This document shows, piece after piece, positions 1 through 7,660 of a DNA stretch of 64,000 nucleotides. The stretch is from Tistrella mobilis KA081020-065 (GTDB lineage Bacteria; Pseudomonadota; Alphaproteobacteria; Tistrellales; Tistrellaceae). Numbering within the stretch: position 1 is the stretch's first letter; every line of letters begins with the position of its first letter. Position numbers and translations under genes: made by a program. The notes below the pieces were generated by a model that made no database searches, was not told the origin of the DNA, and saw only the letters and a program-made list of their open reading frames with translations. Location of the stretch: contig NC_017966.1 in NCBI RefSeq assembly GCF_000264455.2, positions 248,001-312,000 on the forward strand. Reading direction: 5' to 3'.

Positions 1-48
1 AGGCTGCGCTCGTCGGGGCAGGACGACCAGCGGGATCGGCCTGTTTTA

Positions 49-3000
49 TCAGATGGCCGGCCCCGCCGACACCGGCCCCGATACGGGCACCGACACCGAC
101 ACCGGCACCGACACCGACACCGGCACCGGCACCGGCACCGCAATGGTGCAGTGAACCCCGTCGGGTCCCAACGTGAAGCTGGTCTTCGCCTTCAGCTGAT
201 AGGGCAGGCCGCGTTCGATCAGGGCGCGGCCCTGGCCCCCATCCCCCCTGGCCCCCCATCCCCCCTGGCCCCCATCCCCCTGGCGGCTACCGGGCGGGGT
301 GGGGGCGGCGGCGGGCATGGTGATGCCCCGCTCCCGCCAGTCGATATGCAGCCAGGGCCCCTCATGGTCGTCCTCCGCGGGCGCCAGGTGCCACGAGATC
401 TGCAACCGCCCTGCGGGCTGGGCCAGGGCGCCGTATTTGACCGCATTGGTCGCCAGTTCGTGCAGCGCCATGGCCAGCACCTGTACGGTGGAGGATCTGA
501 GCCGCACCTCCGACGGCCCGGTCAGGGTCACCTGGCTGGCGGGGTCGCCCATCACCGAGATTTCGGCGCGGACCAGTTCGTCGAAGGCGACGCGGTCATG
601 ATCGGTCAGTCGCGACAACAGGCCCTGCACCCGGGCCAGCGCGTCCAGCCGGTCGCGGAACCGGTGCTGGAAATCGCCCAGATCGGCGCTCGCCCGGGCG
701 GTCTTGTCGGCGATCGAGCGGATGACGCCCATCAGATTGCGGGTGCGGTGCTGCAGCTCGGCCAGCAGCACCTTCTGGCGCTCCTGCCATTCCCGCTGGC
801 CGGTCACGTCCATCATGGCGCCGACCATGCGCACCGGCCGGCCTTCGGCGTCATAGAAGAACCGCCCGCGCCCGGCGATCCAGTGCACCGAGCCATCGGG
901 GTGCAGGGTGCGGAATTCGCTGACGAAATCGCTCCCGTCGGCCATCGCCTCGTGCAGTGCGGCCTCGGTTTCGCCGCGATCCTCGGGGTGGATGCGGCGC
1001 AGCCATGCCTCGTAGCTGGGCGTCACCTCGCCCACCGCATAGCCTTCCATCAGGTAGTGCTCGTCCGACCAGTGGATATGCCCGGTCTCAAGATCCCAGT
1101 CCCACAGCCCCAGCCGCGCCACCTTGACGGCGATGCCCAGCCGGTCGCTGCTGCTTTGCAGCGCGTCCTGAACCCGCCGCGCCTCGGTGGTGTCGTGGCT
1201 GATCCCGCCGATGAAGGCGATCCGGCCGGTGGCGTCGGGGATGGGGAAATCCGTGTTGCGCAGCCAGCGGATGCCGCCATCGCCGGGGCGGATCACCCGG
1301 TGGTCGAAGGTGACATGGTCGCCGCCGCGCACCCGGGCGATCATCGCCTCGGTCCGCGGCCGGTCTTCCGCCACCACCAGATCCAGCCAGCGCCGGTAAT
1401 TATCCCCCGTCAGCGCCTGTTCGCGGCCAAGGCCGTAGATCGTCTCGAAGGCCGGGGACAGATAGACCCATTGCAGGCTGTCGGCATCGCGGATCCACAG
1501 AACATCCCGCGAGGCCTCGCCGAAGCGCCGCAGCCGCTCTTCGGTCGCGCGCAGCTTCTCCGCCGCCTGGCGCGGGGCGGTGACGTCGGTGCCCGACCCG
1601 AACCATTCGCTGACGGTGCCGTCGGGGGCGAGCAGCGGCGCGGCACGCGACACCACATGGCCGATGCCGCCATCGGGCAGGCGGATGCGGTGTTCCAGCT
1701 CGAACACCGTGCTGCCGTCGATGGCCGCCTGAACGGCGCTCTGCACCATCTGCCGGTCCTCGGGCAGGACGAAGCGCTCAAGCCAGGTATGGTTCAGCGC
1801 GGTGCCGGCGGGGTCGGCGACATGCGGTGGCAGGCCGGTCTCCATCACCGACATCTGCTGCCAGTCCGGGCTGATCCGATAGACCGACTGTGCGGTCGCC
1901 ATCACCAGGGCCTGAAAGCGCCGGCGGCTCTGGTCGATCTCGGCCTCGTGGCGCTTGCGCTCCGAGATGTCGTGGAACAGCACCGCGACCTGGTTTTCGC
2001 CGATCCGGAAGGCATAGACATTGTACCAGAAGCCCAGCGCATCGGCCCGATGCTCGAAACGCTCGGGCGTTCCGGTCAGGGCGATGCGGCCATAGATGTC
2101 GAACCAGTGCTGTTCGTGATCCGACGCCAGATCGCGCATTCGCCGGCCCACCGCATCCGACAGGCCGGTCTGGCGGGCGAAGGCGGCATTGGTTTCCAGA
2201 AACACATAATCGACCGGCTTTCCGTCCGCATCGAACAGCATTTCGATGGTGCAGAAGCCCTCATCGATGGAATTGAACAGGGTGCGGTATTTGTGGGCCT
2301 CGCCCTGCAATTCGGCCAGCCGCGCCGTCGCCAGCGTCAGCCCCACCTGGCGGGCCAGCAGGTCCAGGAAGCGGCGATAGCCGTCGTCATAGGAAAGCCG
2401 GGGGTTCAGCCCGACCACCAGAAAGCCCGAGACCTTGTGGCCATGGTCGTCCGTGGCCGCCGTCAGCGGCAGAATGACGGCGGATTGCGGCGCCCCGGCC
2501 GCGGTGGAGGCGGCCGGCCAGGGGCCGGCGGCAAGCCCCGGCCCGGCCAGGTCGATCACCCCACCCCGATGCCCTGCCAGGGGGGCGGCAAGCGGCCAGG
2601 GCTGCGCCGGGCCGTCGGCATCCATCTCCCAGGGGGTGACGGCGGTTCCGGCCGCAAGCCCCGCGCAGCCGGTCAGCCTGGCGGTGCGCGTGTCGCCGTC
2701 CAGGCTGTAGAGCAGGGCAAAGGCCAGGTCGCGCGGCTGGTCGTTCAGCACGGCGATGATCGCGGCGGCGGTCTGGGGCGCGCTGCGGGCGGCCCGGGTG
2801 CCGTCGCCCAGGGCGGTGAGTGCCGCCAGCCGACGGTCGCTCAGCATCCGGCCGGTCTCGTCGGTGCAGATGCCGAACACCCCGGCGGTGCCGCCCTGGC
2901 CGTCGGGGATCGGGCTGCACGACAGGGCCATGCAGACCTCTTCCGCCACCCCGTCGCGGGTGACGACCATGTCCAGCCGCTCGCGCCGGATCGCGGCCCC

Positions 3001-3372
3001 GCCCGCCATCACCGCCGCCAGGGTGGCGCCGAGATCGGGCCAGGCGGCGCTGTCGGTCGTGGGCCGCTCATCCGACCCGTCCTCGTCCCCCCCGTTCTCG
3101 TCCACAGGGAGGCCGGACAGGGCAGGGTGGTGCCGGCCCAGCAGCGGGATGCAGGCGTCGTTGTGGAAGCGGATCAGCTCCTTCCCCCACCAGATCAGCA
3201 TCGGCTGGGGGGCGGCGAGCATGATCCCGATCGCAGAAATCAGGCCCTGCGGCCATCCGGCCTGGGGGCCGATCGCGGTTGCCGACCAGTCGCCGGCATC
3301 GATCTGCGCCCGCATGCTGCCGTCATTCGTCGGCGTCTGATGCCTCAGCGGCATATGCATCGCATGGGTCAC
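49..3372 (-). CDS. PAS/GAF multidomain HWE-family sensor histidine kinase
   Basis: A soluble, multi-sensor kinase of about 1,107 residues with no obvious membrane segment. A PAS-like N-terminus (about 30-170) is followed by a GAF-like segment (180-350) and four PAS domains (about 365-860). The kinase core carries the phospho-acceptor region ELQHRTRNLMGVIRS, the N-box ALHELATNAVKYGAL and an IDWRE motif, which together mark the HWE family. The start is GTG, overlapping the upstream small gene's stop as GTGA, with GAGGAG just before it. Two repeat tracts distort the C-terminus: a C-rich tract inside the ATPase domain and a terminal Pro-Val/Ser-Val run. It is last in an operon with a response regulator, so that regulator is its probable target. 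The signal sensed is unknown. Confidence 0.9.
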   Translation of the reverse strand: MTHAMHMPLRHQTPTNDGSMRAQIDAGDWSATAIGPQAGWPQGLISAIGIMLAAPQPMLIWWGKELIRFHNDACIPLLGRHHPALSGLPVDENGGDEDGSDERPTTDSAAWPDLGATLAAVMAGGAAIRRERLDMVVTRDGVAEEVCMALSCSPIPDGQGGTAGVFGICTDETGRMLSDRRLAALTALGDGTRAARSAPQTAAAIIAVLNDQPRDLAFALLYSLDGDTRTARLTGCAGLAAGTAVTPWEMDADGPAQPWPLAAPLAGHRGGVIDLAGPGLAAGPWPAASTAAGAPQSAVILPLTAATDDHGHKVSGFLVVGLNPRLSYDDGYRRFLDLLARQVGLTLATARLAELQGEAHKYRTLFNSIDEGFCTIEMLFDADGKPVDYVFLETNAAFARQTGLSDAVGRRMRDLASDHEQHWFDIYGRIALTGTPERFEHRADALGFWYNVYAFRIGENQVAVLFHDISERKRHEAEIDQSRRRFQALVMATAQSVYRISPDWQQMSVMETGLPPHVADPAGTALNHTWLERFVLPEDRQMVQSAVQAAIDGSTVFELEHRIRLPDGGIGHVVSRAAPLLAPDGTVSEWFGSGTDVTAPRQAAEKLRATEERLRRFGEASRDVLWIRDADSLQWVYLSPAFETIYGLGREQALTGDNYRRWLDLVVAEDRPRTEAMIARVRGGDHVTFDHRVIRPGDGGIRWLRNTDFPIPDATGRIAFIGGISHDTTEARRVQDALQSSSDRLGIAVKVARLGLWDWDLETGHIHWSDEHYLMEGYAVGEVTPSYEAWLRRIHPEDRGETEAALHEAMADGSDFVSEFRTLHPDGSVHWIAGRGRFFYDAEGRPVRMVGAMMDVTGQREWQERQKVLLAELQHRTRNLMGVIRSIADKTARASADLGDFQHRFRDRLDALARVQGLLSRLTDHDRVAFDELVRAEISVMGDPASQVTLTGPSEVRLRSSTVQVLAMALHELATNAVKYGALAQPAGRLQISWHLAPAEDDHEGPWLHIDWRERGITMPAAAPTPPGSRQGDGGQGGWGARGDGGQGRALIERGLPYQLKAKTSFTLGPDGVHCTIAVPVPVPVSVSVPVSVSVPVSGPVSAGPAI
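86..139. repeat. Hexanucleotide tandem repeat, nine units
   Basis: Nine uninterrupted 6-bp units alternate between GGCACC and GACACC. They encode the Pro-Val/Ser-Val tail of the HWE kinase on the minus strand. Unit gain or loss keeps the frame and would only change tail length. Confidence 0.9.
233..281. repeat. C-rich tandem repeat inside the kinase ATPase domain
   Basis: About three imperfect copies of a TGG-CCCCC-ATCCCCC unit, 15-17 bp each, with C runs of five or six. It encodes a Gly/Gln-rich insert just before the conserved LIERGLPYQL segment of the HWE kinase. Unit lengths are not all multiples of three, so slippage here could shift the frame and remove the end of the kinase. Confidence 0.7.
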
Positions 3373-3659
3373 CGCTCCTCGCTTTCATCGCCATCGGGCG
3401 TCTTCGCGCCCTGCGGCTGATCGGCGGGGCCGCGCCGCCGCCGTGCCTCTTCCAGCGCATCCGCCAGTTCATGCGCCAGCTGCCGCAGCCGCGGCGGAAT
3501 CACCTCGGTCCGGCCCGGTATGCGCGAGCTTCGCAGGGGGCCGGCTTCGCCGTCCATCCCGCCATTGCGCGCCCATCGCTCGCGCGCCCATCGCTCGCGC
3601 ACCCATCGCGCGCGTTCTTCGTCGCCCCGTGCCGGACCGCCATTTTTCTGATCGACCAT
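3369..3659 (-). CDS. Small NepR-like protein (candidate anti-sigma factor)
   Basis: A 96-residue charged protein. The C-terminal half (IPPRLRQLAHELADALEEA) loosely matches the amphipathic 'P-x-R-L-x-x-L-x-x-x-L' helix of NepR anti-sigma factors; this is recall, not alignment. The N-terminal half holds a RWARE-type repeat from a 15-bp DNA repeat at 3568-3612. AGGAGGG precedes the ATG. It lies between a response regulator and an HWE kinase and overlaps the kinase start by 4 bp, the place where NepR is often found. It could instead be an unrelated small protein. Confidence 0.6.
   Translation of the reverse strand: MVDQKNGGPARGDEERARWVRERWARERWARNGGMDGEAGPLRSSRIPGRTEVIPPRLRQLAHELADALEEARRRRGPADQPQGAKTPDGDESEER
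3568..3612. repeat. 15-bp tandem repeat, three copies
   Basis: Three head-to-tail copies of GCGCGCCCATCGCTC; the last is diverged. They encode repeated RWARE-like pentapeptides at the N-terminus of the small NepR-like protein, and the reading frame is kept. Confidence 0.8.
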
Positions 3660-3736
3660 AAACCCTCCTGGACCACCTGGCGGTGGCCATCCTGATACCC
3701 GCCACCCCGTACCCGGATCCCTCCGGGGGCCTCGCT

Positions 3737-4519
3737 TCAGTGCAGATAAAGCCGTCCGCGCCGGCGGAATTCGTCGTCCAGCGCCGCGTGCAGCCAGGCG
3801 GCCGGCTCCGGGCTTCCGGCCCGGCCGCTCCGGGCTTCGGTGATCGCCCGGCGCAGCGTCGCCTCCACCAGCCGTTCGGCCGCGCCCGGGTCGGGCAGCA
3901 GGGTGCGGGCCCGTTGCAGCAGGCCCGAGACCACCGCTTCCAGGCTCTGCGCATCATCCATGCGGCCGCCCGAAACCGCATCGGTGCTGCCGTCGCGGTC
4001 GGGCGCCGGCAGGTCCCGCCCGTCCTCATACTGCCGGTGCAGATCGTCCAGCAGCGTGCGCGCGTGATGTGGTTTCTGATAGACCGGCCGGCCGGCGAAG
4101 CGGTCGGGGAAAATGTCGAGGTCATAGCCGGTCAGAAACACGAAGGGCACGCGCCCCAGGACCAGCGAATCCGCCACCGGGAACGAGGCCAGATCCCGGA
4201 TCCTCACATCCAGAATCGCGACCTGCGCGGCTTCGACATGCCGGATCGCCTCGTCCATATCCGAAAACGGCCCGACCACCGTATCGCCGCAGCTGCGGAT
4301 ATCGTCCGACAGCGTCTCGGCCAGATAAAAATCATCCTCCAGCACCAGAACCTTCAGCGACGGCCGATCGATCCGCCGCTCCCCGCCGACCTCCCGGCCG
4401 CGCCGGCCGGCGCTCACCTGTACGGCGCTCACCTGTGCTCTGGGGGCCATTAACCGCCCCGGCTCAAGACCGGCGGCAGGCGGGGCGGGACGTGCGGTCA
4501 CGGGCGGGGCGGATGGCAT
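3737..4519 (-). CDS. Response regulator with C-terminal sigma-2-like segment
   Basis: About 260 residues. The receiver domain spans about 54-165, with acidic pocket E61/D62/D63, phospho-acceptor D104 (AILDVRI), T130 and K149. There is no DNA-binding HTH. The C-terminal part (about 195-255) has the pattern ARTLLPDPGAAERLVEATLRR then AAWLHAALDDEFRRR, which resembles region 2 of ECF sigma factors. In PhyR the sigma-like domain precedes the receiver; here the order is reversed. A 45-residue Ala/Pro-rich N-terminal extension contains a short duplication. GGAG precedes the chosen ATG. First gene of the operon with the small protein and HWE kinase. The sigma-mimic reading is inference. Confidence 0.85.
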   Translation of the reverse strand: MPSAPPVTARPAPPAAGLEPGRLMAPRAQVSAVQVSAGRRGREVGGERRIDRPSLKVLVLEDDFYLAETLSDDIRSCGDTVVGPFSDMDEAIRHVEAAQVAILDVRIRDLASFPVADSLVLGRVPFVFLTGYDLDIFPDRFAGRPVYQKPHHARTLLDDLHRQYEDGRDLPAPDRDGSTDAVSGGRMDDAQSLEAVVSGLLQRARTLLPDPGAAERLVEATLRRAITEARSGRAGSPEPAAWLHAALDDEFRRRGRLYLH

Positions 4520-4680
4520 GGTCGTTCTCCGATGGATCTGACTGTTCTCAGGCAGTCAATCGGCGAAGGCGCTGCGGGTTCCCGTATAATTCGAGGGGGT
4601 GGCGTTTTTTTCCGGTGGCTTTGCCCGGATCGGGGGGCGGGCTACACTGAAACCAGGGCGCGAGCCATGGGGAGGCCGGT

Positions 4681-4908
4681 ATGCAGATCAGAAAACAACC
4701 CGAGGGTCTGACCATCGCCCTGCCCGACGAGCTGGTCTCCGAACTCGGCTCTGAGGCGGGCGCCACCCTCGACGTCCGCGTGACCGGGCCTTGGGCTTTC
4801 GACATCAGCCGTCGGTCGGATCGGGAAAGGGCGATTGAGCGGTTGCGGGCGTTTCGGGGGATGTTGCCGGCGGGGTTTGTGTTTGATCGGGATGAGGCGA
4901 ATACATAA
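4681..4908 (+). CDS. AbrB/MazE-fold antitoxin (VapB-like), orphan
   Basis: 75 residues. The first half (IRKQPEGLTIALPDELVSEL) has the swapped-hairpin AbrB/MazE pattern. The tail (RLRAFRGMLPAGFVFDRDEA) resembles the toxin-binding tail of VapB antitoxins that normally precede a PIN-domain VapC. Here no toxin follows: the stop falls inside a terminator and the next gene is convergent. GGGGAGG precedes the ATG. It may be a remnant of a vapBC pair or act on a toxin elsewhere. Confidence 0.75.
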   Translation: MQIRKQPEGLTIALPDELVSELGSEAGATLDVRVTGPWAFDISRRSDRERAIERLRAFRGMLPAGFVFDRDEANT

Positions 4909-4944
4909 CGCTCCGGCCGCCATCTGTCCGGGGCCGGAGCGTTA
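4906..4944. terminator. Bidirectional terminator between antitoxin and DUF262 gene
   Basis: A perfect 13-bp inverted repeat (TAACGCTCCGGCC and its complement at 4932-4944) with a 13-nt loop. It starts at the antitoxin stop codon and lies 55 bp beyond the DUF262 stop, so it can serve both convergent genes. Confidence 0.85.
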
Positions 4945-4998
4945 CGAAGGTCATGTCATATCGGCCGCGATTTTGACATCTCGACCTGGATCGTGGCT

Positions 4999-6777
4999 TC
5001 AATCCGAATCGTCATCATCGTCTTCTGTGGCACCGTCGACATAGGCGTCACCGATGATCGTCCGGATACGATCCGCCATGATCTGCGCCCGGCGGCGCAT
5101 GAAGACTTCGTAGTTTTCAACCTTGAACTGTTCCAGCCAATCCGGATCTCCGGGATTTCCAGGAATGAGGCAGGCCTGCATTCTTTCGCGGAGGGCCCCG
5201 ACCGTGCCGGCTTCTTTGGCGCTCAGCAGCCTGGTCCTGAAATAGTCGTAGGGAGAATCGTCGCCGATTTTTCGGTTCGTATCTCTGATGACCGGAATCT
5301 TGTTGGTAATGGAGTCGATATCTCGTTGACGTACCTTGCTCTTCTTGAGGAGGGCACGCGGAAAAATATGGTGTTCTTCGACCATATCCTCCGATATCAG
5401 TTGATTGGTGAACAGATCATTCTTAATAGTCGCAAATATCAGGGACTGTAGGCCTTTATATCTAACATCCGCTGCCTGATAAAGATGCATGATGGAATCG
5501 ACATTCATGTATACTTTATCAAAAGTCGGATTTATTTTTCCGGATGAATATAGACTTAGCTCTGAAAAATACAGACCCATCTTGTAATTACCGGCCTGTC
5601 GCGCACCCTGCTGGAGTATCTTACAAAAATACCACTTCCGCAGGGTGTCATCCTCATTGTCATAGATCGACGCGCTATCATTGCTGATGACGAACAGGGC
5701 TGCGATCGCAGTGAGAATGTTGTGGCTGGGCGGGTTTGGCGCGCGCGCGCCATTGCGTTCGGCCCAGCGGTAAGCCTTGGCGAGACCCGTGATCGCCGCG
5801 TTCCATTCAGACAGTATGACGTCTCTTCCCATCGTGAGAAGAGTACCCCGGGAGACTTCCGGAGATTTTCCGCTACGAAATGCTGAAACCAGCGCAATGA
5901 CCTGTAGGGCACGTTCTCCATCGACAGCAAAATCGTTTAATATTGGATGAATTTCTTTTGCACTCTTCCACATAGATTGAAGATCTGGATCCGGATAATA
6001 TTTAGCGACAGAAAGATCGAAGGTTGTGAGCCGTGTTCCGGTGGAATTAATTGTCTCGAATATCCGGCAGACGCTTTCGATCTTGGCGTCGCGTTCGATC
6101 GTCACGACCGGCAGCAGGTAGCTTCGGAATCTCTCGAAAACCCCGCGTACCTTGGCCATCTCCGCAGCGGCTTTGCGGCGGTCCCCATTGAATTCCTCGA
6201 TCGTGTACAGATTGTTGTCACTGAACTGCGACAAGTAGATTTCACAGTCGATCTGACTCATCACAACGTCGGCGCGAATGAGGTCCTGATCTTCTTTCCG
6301 TGAATGTCCATTCTTATCCTTGCGCTTGCGCGTAATCCAATCCGTGCCATCTTCTCCCCGCAGATAATGACTCAGCATCTTTCTTACGTTAAAATAGTAG
6401 CTATGTGTTGGATCGGCATCCATGAATACACGGACGATGGATGTGACTCTCTGTTGCCCGTCAAGTATATAGTATTGCTCAGACGGCATCTCTTCTGGCG
6501 GGGCTTCGCCAGCCGATTCACCGGCATCATCATTGCGATCCTCGAATATCTCGGCTTGGATGCTGCGAGAATTCAGTGTTATGTCAGCCGTCTTGGGAAG
6601 CAGAAGGATGGATCCAACAGGATAGGAGCGTGAAATCGAGTCAATCAACAGCTTTATCTGTGCGTTCTTCCAGACGAAAGGGCGCTGAAATTGCGGAATC
6701 GTCAGAGCCTTCTCTCGGGCCCGTCGAAGTATGTCGGAAATAGTGAAATTGGCCGTGTGCATGGGCGCGCTCCGCAT
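4999..6777 (-). CDS. DUF262/DUF1524 protein, GmrSD-like putative defence nuclease
   Basis: 592 residues. The N-terminal DUF262 (ParB-like NTPase) core shows IPQFQRPFVW (about 27-36) and ILDGQQRV (about 107-114), the signature of GmrS-type proteins. The C-terminal part has an HNH-like EEHHIFPRALLKK motif with later Asn and Tyr residues, as in DUF1524/GmrD nucleases. Both halves in one chain is the usual form of single-gene type IV restriction enzymes that act on modified phage DNA, and of related Ssp/BREX proteins. Base composition is lower in GC than the neighbours, suggesting transfer. It stands alone between a convergent antitoxin and a co-oriented TetR gene 142 bp away. Confidence 0.85.
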   Translation of the reverse strand: MRSAPMHTANFTISDILRRAREKALTIPQFQRPFVWKNAQIKLLIDSISRSYPVGSILLLPKTADITLNSRSIQAEIFEDRNDDAGESAGEAPPEEMPSEQYYILDGQQRVTSIVRVFMDADPTHSYYFNVRKMLSHYLRGEDGTDWITRKRKDKNGHSRKEDQDLIRADVVMSQIDCEIYLSQFSDNNLYTIEEFNGDRRKAAAEMAKVRGVFERFRSYLLPVVTIERDAKIESVCRIFETINSTGTRLTTFDLSVAKYYPDPDLQSMWKSAKEIHPILNDFAVDGERALQVIALVSAFRSGKSPEVSRGTLLTMGRDVILSEWNAAITGLAKAYRWAERNGARAPNPPSHNILTAIAALFVISNDSASIYDNEDDTLRKWYFCKILQQGARQAGNYKMGLYFSELSLYSSGKINPTFDKVYMNVDSIMHLYQAADVRYKGLQSLIFATIKNDLFTNQLISEDMVEEHHIFPRALLKKSKVRQRDIDSITNKIPVIRDTNRKIGDDSPYDYFRTRLLSAKEAGTVGALRERMQACLIPGNPGDPDWLEQFKVENYEVFMRRRAQIMADRIRTIIGDAYVDGATEDDDDDSD

Positions 6778-6919
6778 CCGCTCTCAAGAGTGTACAAGTT
6801 ATCGTACGCTCTCTCGACCCTCAACCATTGGCCGAACGCACATGCGTTTTGCAGCGGAATGGTCGGGAGCATCCTCCGCATGTGGGCGAATGAGGCTGCA
6901 TCGCATTTTCGGGAAGAGT

Positions 6920-7618
6920 TTAGCCCCCCACCCCCCTCCCAAAATCCGTCTCTGCCGCCTCCCGCAGCGCATCCGCCGCATGCTCCGGCGACGGTGCCGC
7001 CTCGTCGGGCAGAGGGGTGGTGGCGGAAAGGGCGCGGGCGACGACGGTCATGTAGATGCGTTCCACCTCCTGCGGCAGCGGGCGGACTTCCGTGCCGGTG
7101 ACGCAGTAGCGGGAGAGCAGGAATTCGCGGGCGCCCATCAGCATATAGGCCATGGGTTCCAGATCGGCGTCGGTATAGCCGGGCAGTTCGCCCGCGGCAT
7201 GGGCCCGGCGCAGGGCGCGGACATAGCCTTCGGCCAGGTGGTCATAGAATTCGCGGTGGGCTTCGGGGGCGAAGAATTCGGCCTCGTTGGTCAGGCGGTG
7301 CAGATGCGGGTGGGTGGAGAGATAGGCGAAATTGGCCTCCAGCCCCACCCGTTCGCGTTCCAGCACCGTGCGGGTGTGGCGGGTGCGCCGGCGGATGAAG
7401 TCCAGCATCCGCCGGCCCAGCGTCGGCAGCAGGCTGTCGAACAGAGCCTGGCGGTTTTCGAAATGCAGATAGACCGAGCCATGGGCGATGCCGGCCTCTT
7501 CGGCCACCCGGGCGATCGAGGTCTTGTCGTAACCTTTCTCGCCGATGGTCCGGGCGGCCGCCTGGATGATCGCCTCGCGCACCTGTTCCGCGCGCTCGTT
7601 GCGTCTGCGCCCCGCCAT
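6920..7618 (-). CDS. TetR/AcrR family transcriptional regulator
   Basis: 232 residues. The N-terminal HTH (IIQAAARTIGEKGYDKTSIA and GIAHGSVYLHFENRQALFD) is classical TetR. The ligand domain is compatible with an acyl-CoA or fatty acid sensor, but that is not provable from sequence. It lies 42 bp downstream of a CoA ligase on the same strand, so it is probably co-transcribed and controls the ligase or the larger catabolic block behind it. A C-terminal Pro-rich tail adds about 30 residues. Confidence 0.9.
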   Translation of the reverse strand: MAGRRRNERAEQVREAIIQAAARTIGEKGYDKTSIARVAEEAGIAHGSVYLHFENRQALFDSLLPTLGRRMLDFIRRRTRHTRTVLERERVGLEANFAYLSTHPHLHRLTNEAEFFAPEAHREFYDHLAEGYVRALRRAHAAGELPGYTDADLEPMAYMLMGAREFLLSRYCVTGTEVRPLPQEVERIYMTVVARALSATTPLPDEAAPSPEHAADALREAAETDFGRGVGG

Positions 7619-7660
7619 GAATTCCGTCCTTCGGTTGACTGTGCGGTCGTGGACGGCCGG

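Noticed and set aside
151-3420. Very long plus-strand open frame opposite the HWE kinase
   Set aside because: It is rich in Gly, Arg, Pro and His with no domain pattern; the minus strand carries PAS and HWE motifs. It is a GC-rich antisense shadow.
4557-4582. EcfG-type promoter upstream of the response regulator
   Set aside because: A GGAAC -35-like box is present on the minus strand, but the bases at -10 spacing read GATTG, not the expected CGTT.
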